This document shows, piece by piece, positions 5,836 through 10,142 of a stretch of DNA of 10,142 bases; positions within the stretch are counted from its first letter, which is position 1, and every line of letters begins with the position of its first letter. The stretch is from contig ONXZ01000056.1 of the NCBI GenBank assembly GCA_900321905.1, positions 1 to 10,142 of the forward strand, read 5' to 3'. Below the pieces are notes generated by a model. That model was not told the origin of the DNA, searched no databases, and was given only the letters and a program-made list of their open reading frames with translations. The translations under genes were made by a program, and so were the position numbers. Origin of the DNA: an uncultured Eubacteriales bacterium. Lineage in GTDB: Bacteria; Bacillota; Clostridia; Oscillospirales; Acutalibacteraceae.

Positions 5836-6492
5836 TTAATCGTTACTCTCAATTAAAAGAAGAATACCACTTTCGCAAGTTACGGTAGCAAATTCGCCTT
5901 CAACATAGTTACTCTGCCCAAACTGGTCTCCCACTGCAAAATCAAGAGAATCAGCGCCGTAAAATCCTGCACCGTAGTGAGCACCGTCAATCTTAACGCC
6001 TTTGCAGTCACCAAGGAATGCAAAAAGTGAAAACCACTGATAATCACGGTAAACCTTGCCTTCACCCTCGATAAGTGAAATGCGGTTATTTCTGTTTAAA
6101 ATAGTACATTTCACACCGTGTTTGCGGCAAAAATCAAGGCACAAAATATTTGAATATGTGTGATCTACCCTGCTGCCGATTGCACCAAAAATTTCAATTT
6201 CTTTATAACCTCTGAAAACTGCGCCGCGCACTGCAGCAAAAGTATCCGTGTGTGCTTTTTCAACATCAAGAAATACCCTGTCGGTACACATCTCCATATC
6301 AGGACGCGCAGAAGAATCAAAATCACCGATAATTTCGTCAGGTCTTATGCCGAGTTCTTTGCATTTTAAATATCCCGAATCTGCAGCAATTATAAAAGAA
6401 TCAGGGTCGATATGTTCTTTAATAAACATTAAATCATCTCTTGGAGCGCCGGAGACAACAGTACACCTTGTTTTGTTTACCTTTTTTGCCAT
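5836..6492 (-). CDS. thiN: Thiamine pyrophosphokinase
   Basis: ThiN transfers pyrophosphate from ATP to thiamine, giving thiamine diphosphate in one step in the cytoplasm. The 218 residues fit the family. Visible motifs are SGAPRDD (14-20), AADSG (36-40), GDFDS (56-60, acidic metal-binding loop), KAHTDTFAA (79-87) and GAIGSRVDHTYSN (103-115, nucleotide-side loop). In B. subtilis ThiN the third motif reads EKDKTD, so the first Asp is Ala here; the second Asp (83) remains. The C-terminal half is the beta-sandwich thiamine-binding domain. The ATG overlaps the last 16 bases of rsgA, so the two are cotranscribed and probably coupled. In B. subtilis rpe lies between rsgA and thiN; here it is absent. 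Confidence 0.95.
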   Translation of the reverse strand: MAKKVNKTRCTVVSGAPRDDLMFIKEHIDPDSFIIAADSGYLKCKELGIRPDEIIGDFDSSARPDMEMCTDRVFLDVEKAHTDTFAAVRGAVFRGYKEIEIFGAIGSRVDHTYSNILCLDFCRKHGVKCTILNRNNRISLIEGEGKVYRDYQWFSLFAFLGDCKGVKIDGAHYGAGFYGADSLDFAVGDQFGQSNYVEGEFATVTCESGILLLIESND

Positions 6493-7367
6493 TCTTTAAT
6501 ATCTTTCACTTCATTAAACATAGTTACATAACTTTCGTGGCGTGATTTAGATATCTCGCCATTATTCACAGCTTCGACGACCTTGCAGCCTTTATCGTTA
6601 ATGTGCGAGCAGTTTGTGTTGAATTTGCAACCGTCGATATGCGGTTCAAACTCTCTGAAACAATACGGTAAATCGTCCTTATATATCTTTTCGCACCGCT
6701 CGATGTCGAGTGATGAAAATCCAGGGGTGTCTGCAATATATCCGCCGTCAACCTTAAAAAGTTCGCAGTGACGTGTAGTGTGTTTGCCTCTGCCGAGTTT
6801 TTTGCTGGTTTCACCTGTTTCAAGCGAGAGTTCGGGGAATATTCTGTTAAGCAGCGTTGACTTGCCGACTCCTGTATTACCGCAAAACGCAGAGATTTTG
6901 CCGCTAAGAAGCGAGCGCACTTCATCAGCGCCCTTACCGCTAATATTATCGCAAACAATTGCCTTAAAGCCTGCATTTTCATAAATATCAACAAAATGCT
7001 GATAGTCGCTGTCAAGGTCAGTTTTTGTAAGAACAATGACAGGGTCAATGTGCTTATATTCAGCAATCGCAACCATTTTGTCTATAATCAGCGTATTGAT
7101 TTTAGGGTCAACGACAGACGAAATGATAAATAACCGGTCAAGATTAGCAAGGGGCGGACGAATCAAAGAGTTTTTTCGCTCAAATATCTTTTCAATTCTG
7201 TTTTCCGCTCCGTCGTTTTCGTTAACCGAAATTTCAACATTGTCGCCTATAAGCGGTGTAATCTTCTTTTTTCTGAAATTTCCGCGTGCTTTGCACTCAT
7301 AAATGACATCATCGGCGTCTACATAGTAGAAGCCGCCGATGCCTTTAACAATTTTACCAATTGCCAT
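6477..7367 (-). CDS. rsgA: Ribosome small-subunit biogenesis GTPase RsgA
   Basis: RsgA (YjeQ/CpgA) is a GTPase that checks late maturation of the 30S subunit. The 296 residues show the diagnostic circular permutation of the G motifs: G4 TKTD (114-117) precedes G1 GNTGVGKS (163-170), then the G2 region GKHTT (194-198) and G3 DTPGF (213-217). The N-terminal OB fold covers about 1-65. The C-terminal zinc knuckle uses C247, C253, H255 and C261. The Shine-Dalgarno AGAGGT lies just before ATG 7367. The gene starts 11 bases after the prkC stop and overlaps thiN. In B. subtilis this GTPase (CpgA) is a substrate of the neighbouring kinase PrkC, so the clustering makes functional sense. Confidence 0.97.
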   Translation of the reverse strand: MAIGKIVKGIGGFYYVDADDVIYECKARGNFRKKKITPLIGDNVEISVNENDGAENRIEKIFERKNSLIRPPLANLDRLFIISSVVDPKINTLIIDKMVAIAEYKHIDPVIVLTKTDLDSDYQHFVDIYENAGFKAIVCDNISGKGADEVRSLLSGKISAFCGNTGVGKSTLLNRIFPELSLETGETSKKLGRGKHTTRHCELFKVDGGYIADTPGFSSLDIERCEKIYKDDLPYCFREFEPHIDGCKFNTNCSHINDKGCKVVEAVNNGEISKSRHESYVTMFNEVKDIKEWQKR

Positions 7368-7378
7368 AATTACCTCTG

Positions 7379-9427
7379 TTAAGGTGTTTTTGATACTTTT
7401 TCTTTGTTGTCTTTTGAAGTTGACTCCTGCTTCTTAGTGGTAGAAGCCTTTGTTTCCTTATCGTAGTCAAATTTTGAGAAGTCAATGCTTGCAGACTTAT
7501 CTTTCTTGCCGTCAGAAGAAACGCTGTCAGTAGCGCCAACGCCCGAAAGAGAAATGATAATTGTCTGATCTTTCTTTGAATCGCCTGTTACGCTGATATA
7601 CTGACTGCCGCCGTTGAGCGTTACACGCTGATTTTTATAAGTTTCGCCGTCAACTTTAACGCGAAGTGTATCTGTTACATATTTACCGTTTTCGTCAATA
7701 CACTTAGGAAGTCTGACTGAAATTGATACCTGTACAGGCTTTTCAGTTGTAGTTGTGGTAACTCCTGACGAAATAACAACTTTGATAGAATCAGTTTCCT
7801 GCACAACGGTGCCAGCCGCAGGTTCCTGCGAAATAACTGTTCCCTTTGGAAGCGCATTGTCCTGAGTTACAAACGATACATTCTTAAAGCCGTACTTTTC
7901 AAGGAATGCCCTTGCGCCGCTCTGTGAAAGACCGTAGACATCAGGAAGTTTAATCGACTTGATAACAGTAGTTGACGGACCGCTTGAAATATAGATTGTA
8001 ATTTCTTCAGAAGCGCTGACAACGGTGCCTGCCTTAGGGTCGGTATAAACTACCCTGCCGTCCTCAACAGTTTCGCTCGAAACGGCAAGGACCTTGTAGT
8101 TAGTAAGTTTATTATTTTCAAGTTGTTCTTTCGCCTGCGATTCAGACAGGTTATAGACATTCGGAACTTCAATATCATCAGCAGATACTGAAACAACAAG
8201 AGTTACTGTAGAACCCTTTTGGACTTTTGTGCCTGCTTCAGGCTTCTGCTCAAGAACGATACCGGGTTTTTGATCCTCGGTTTTCTTAGTTTCCTGAACA
8301 AACTCATAGTCGTAAGCCTTACTGTTTATGATTTCGTCATAAGAAGCACCGACAAAATTTTCAAGTTTAACAGTTTCTTTATTAACGTTATTTGTAACGA
8401 ACATAATGAGCAGCACCATAGCAGCTGCAAGAAGAATTAAGCCGATAATAGAAGCGGTAATAATCTTCTTCTTTCTGTCAGGGTCGGTATACTCTTCGTC
8501 ATCGTCGTCATCATCGTATTCCGGTTCAGGCTGAACAACTTTTTTTACAACTTTAGTCGGATTAGAATCGGTCTTAGTTGCGTAATTGAACGTAACGTCG
8601 GGATTTTTGATGATTTCCTCAATATCAAGCAGCATTTCGGTTGCAGTCTGATATCTGTCAAGAGCGTCCTTTTGCATAGCGTGAACGCAGATTTGCTCAA
8701 GACCGAGCGGAATATCCGGGTTAACTTCTGTAAGGCGTTTTGCGTCTGCCTGAACTTGCATAAGCGCAACAGACACAGCGCTGTCTGCCTCAAACGGAAC
8801 AGTGCCGGCAAGCATTTCATAAAGTACAACGCCAAGAGAATAAACGTCTGCTCTCTCGTCGGTTGACTCGCCTTTCGCCTGTTCCGGCGCAATGTAATGA
8901 ACGGAACCGATTGCCTGCTCAGTAAGTGTTTTTGTATCACTTCGTGAAAAACGCGCAATGCCAAAGTCGGTAACCTTGATTTCGCCGTTTGAAAGAAGAA
9001 TAATATTCTGCGGTTTGATATCCCTGTGAACAATGCCTTTGTCGTGAGCGTGCTGAACTGCCTTTAAAATCTGAGTCATAAAGAACAGTGCGTCGTTCCA
9101 GGTAATAGCGCCCTGTTTGTTAATGTATTCTTTAAGCGTGATACCGTCAATATATTCCATAACTATATACTGCAGTTTTTCGCCAAAATTAACGTCATAT
9201 ACCTTAACGATATTTGGGTGCGACAAAAGTGCAATAGCCTTAGATTCGTTTTTGAATCTTCTCTTGAATTCCTCATTTGCAGCAAATTCATCTTTGAGGA
9301 TTTTAACCGCAACAATGCGGTCGTCAACATTATCGTAAGCCCTGTAAACAACAGACATTCCGCCAACGCCGATTATCTCTTGAACTTCATATCTGCCGTC
9401 GAGCCTTTTTCCAACATAGTTATCCAT
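7379..9427 (-). CDS. prkC: PASTA-domain Ser/Thr protein kinase PrkC
   Basis: This is a membrane-bound Hanks-type kinase that senses muropeptides or lipid II outside and phosphorylates cell-wall, translation and stress targets inside. The kinase domain spans about 12-275: glycine loop GVGGMSVVY (20-28), VAVK with Lys42, IVHRDIKPQN (catalytic Asp136), DFG (154-156), an activation segment with T165, T167 and T169, and GSVHYIAPEQ (174-183). A juxtamembrane segment follows with a run of acidic residues (304-312), then one transmembrane helix (about 321-345). Outside lie three PASTA repeats (about 352-415, 417-482, 491-555), a Thr-rich linker, a beta-rich segment of about 70 residues (565-635) and a Lys/Ser/Thr-rich tail. 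The 682-residue length is normal. The gene starts five bases after the phosphatase stop, with GGAGAG at 9436-9441 as ribosome binding site. No lesions seen. Confidence 0.97.
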   Translation of the reverse strand: MDNYVGKRLDGRYEVQEIIGVGGMSVVYRAYDNVDDRIVAVKILKDEFAANEEFKRRFKNESKAIALLSHPNIVKVYDVNFGEKLQYIVMEYIDGITLKEYINKQGAITWNDALFFMTQILKAVQHAHDKGIVHRDIKPQNIILLSNGEIKVTDFGIARFSRSDTKTLTEQAIGSVHYIAPEQAKGESTDERADVYSLGVVLYEMLAGTVPFEADSAVSVALMQVQADAKRLTEVNPDIPLGLEQICVHAMQKDALDRYQTATEMLLDIEEIIKNPDVTFNYATKTDSNPTKVVKKVVQPEPEYDDDDDDEEYTDPDRKKKIITASIIGLILLAAAMVLLIMFVTNNVNKETVKLENFVGASYDEIINSKAYDYEFVQETKKTEDQKPGIVLEQKPEAGTKVQKGSTVTLVVSVSADDIEVPNVYNLSESQAKEQLENNKLTNYKVLAVSSETVEDGRVVYTDPKAGTVVSASEEITIYISSGPSTTVIKSIKLPDVYGLSQSGARAFLEKYGFKNVSFVTQDNALPKGTVISQEPAAGTVVQETDSIKVVISSGVTTTTTEKPVQVSISVRLPKCIDENGKYVTDTLRVKVDGETYKNQRVTLNGGSQYISVTGDSKKDQTIIISLSGVGATDSVSSDGKKDKSASIDFSKFDYDKETKASTTKKQESTSKDNKEKVSKTP

Positions 9428-9432
9428 ATAAC

Positions 9433-10142
9433 TTACTCTCCAATATTAGTTTGTATAGCCACAACGGTGATGTTGTCACCGCCGCCGTTTTTGTTCGCTC
9501 TTTTAACAAGTCTGTCCGCAAAAGCATAATACTGATTATCTTTTATATCTTCAAGCAGTTCGTCGTTTGAAACATAGTTTGACAGACCGTCTGTGCAAAG
9601 AATTAAAGTATCGCCGTCGCCGAGTTCTGCCTGAGCAAAATCAATCTCAATAACTTTATCAATACCGACTGCACGGGTGATAAGGTTTTTATTAGGATGA
9701 TGTTCGGCTTCACTCTCGGTAATCTTGCCCATATCTATGAGGTCCTGCACAACAGAATGGTCAGTAGTCAACTGACTAATACTGTCGCCGGAGGCAATGT
9801 ACGCTCTACTGTCGCCAACATGAGCAATGATAGCCTCGCCGTTTCTGACAACAGCGCAAACAACGGTTGTACCCATACCGTAGTACTCGCTGTGCGAATC
9901 TGCAGTATCGTAAACCTCAATGTTAGCAGCAGTGATTGCAGAGTCGAGCAGGTTTTTAATTGACGAGTCACGCATTTTTGAGTTGTAGCAAGACGTAATC
10001 TTTTCGCTAATAACTTTAACCGCAAGTTTGGAGGCAAAGTCGCCGCCTGCGTGACCGCCCATACCGTCGCAAACAACTGCCCATGCAACCTCGTCCGGCA
10101 GTTCGCCTACAGCGTAAGCGTCCTGATTACTCTCTCTTATTT
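9433..10142 (-). CDS. prpC: PP2C-type Ser/Thr phosphatase (5' end outside window)
   Basis: This is a manganese-dependent PPM phosphatase that dephosphorylates PrkC and its substrates. The frame is open to the right edge (235 residues visible). It enters at RESNQDAY, a motif normally about 10 residues from the start, so nearly the whole protein is present. Metal-site motifs are all seen: CDGMGGHAGG, HVGDSRAY, TTDHS, LTRAVG, LCTDGLSNYV and GGGDNITVV. The apparent ATG at 10062 (MGGHAGG) lies inside the first metal-binding motif and is not the true start. The pairing with prkC, five bases apart, is the standard Firmicutes kinase-phosphatase couple and implies shared expression. Confidence 0.97.
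   Translation of the reverse strand, partial: IRESNQDAYAVGELPDEVAWAVVCDGMGGHAGGDFASKLAVKVISEKITSCYNSKMRDSSIKNLLDSAITAANIEVYDTADSHSEYYGMGTTVVCAVVRNGEAIIAHVGDSRAYIASGDSISQLTTDHSVVQDLIDMGKITESEAEHHPNKNLITRAVGIDKVIEIDFAQAELGDGDTLILCTDGLSNYVSNDELLEDIKDNQYYAFADRLVKRANKNGGGDNITVVAIQTNIGE

Noticed and set aside
8464..8530. Run of GAT/GAC codons in prkC that looks like a simple repeat
   Set aside because: It encodes the acidic juxtamembrane segment common in PASTA kinases; no DNA-level repeat function is needed.
9433..10062. ATG at 10062 as start of the phosphatase
   Set aside because: It falls inside the conserved DGMGG metal-binding motif, and the frame stays open with RESNQDAY to the window edge.
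1..10142. CRISPR array, tRNA, rRNA, transposase or phage genes
   Set aside because: I saw no spaced direct repeats, no cloverleaf-like segment and no mobile-element protein on either strand; almost all bases are accounted for by the listed genes.

Overview
The window reads as a stretch of the chromosome of a low-GC Gram-positive bacterium of the class Clostridia, probably from the Ruminococcaceae/Oscillospiraceae side. This is an inference from gene content, gene order and protein style, not from a marker gene. Every gene I can support lies on the minus strand, so the window is best read from high to low coordinates. The long plus-strand frames are antisense shadows of these genes.

From the right edge down to about 5534 runs the classic Firmicutes signalling and ribosome-assembly cluster: a PP2C phosphatase (prpC, 5' end outside the window), a PASTA-domain Ser/Thr kinase (prkC), the circularly permuted ribosome-assembly GTPase rsgA, thiamine pyrophosphokinase (thiN), a 62-residue two-helix membrane protein, and a 29-codon gene that I identify as spoVM, the spore-coat anchoring peptide. 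The order matches the Bacillus subtilis prpC-prkC-rsgA-(rpe)-thiN-spoVM cluster, with rpe absent and the small membrane protein inserted. The genes overlap or sit within about 45 bases of each other, so they are probably cotranscribed.

At 5250-5530 there is a good sigma-A-type promoter and a T-box leader (T-box sequence, intrinsic terminator) controlling valS, the 901-residue valyl-tRNA synthetase. folC (folylpolyglutamate/dihydrofolate synthase) starts two bases after the valS stop, but it is broken: its frame is lost near 2440, where about 15 codons, including the first half of the ATP-binding P-loop, are missing.

A hairpin with a U-tract follows folC. The sporulation anti-anti-sigma gene spoIIAA and the anti-sigma gene spoIIAB come next. 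Instead of ending before sigF as expected, spoIIAB runs in frame and without a stop into the second half of a PepD-type M20 dipeptidase, which continues off the left edge. The sigF gene and the metal-binding N-terminal half of PepD are absent at this point. The folC and spoIIAB-pepD lesions are the main oddities. They are either real deletions in a lineage losing sporulation or assembly joins, and read coverage across the junctions would tell which. I see no mobile element, CRISPR array, tRNA or rRNA, and no gene-free stretch above 300 bases.
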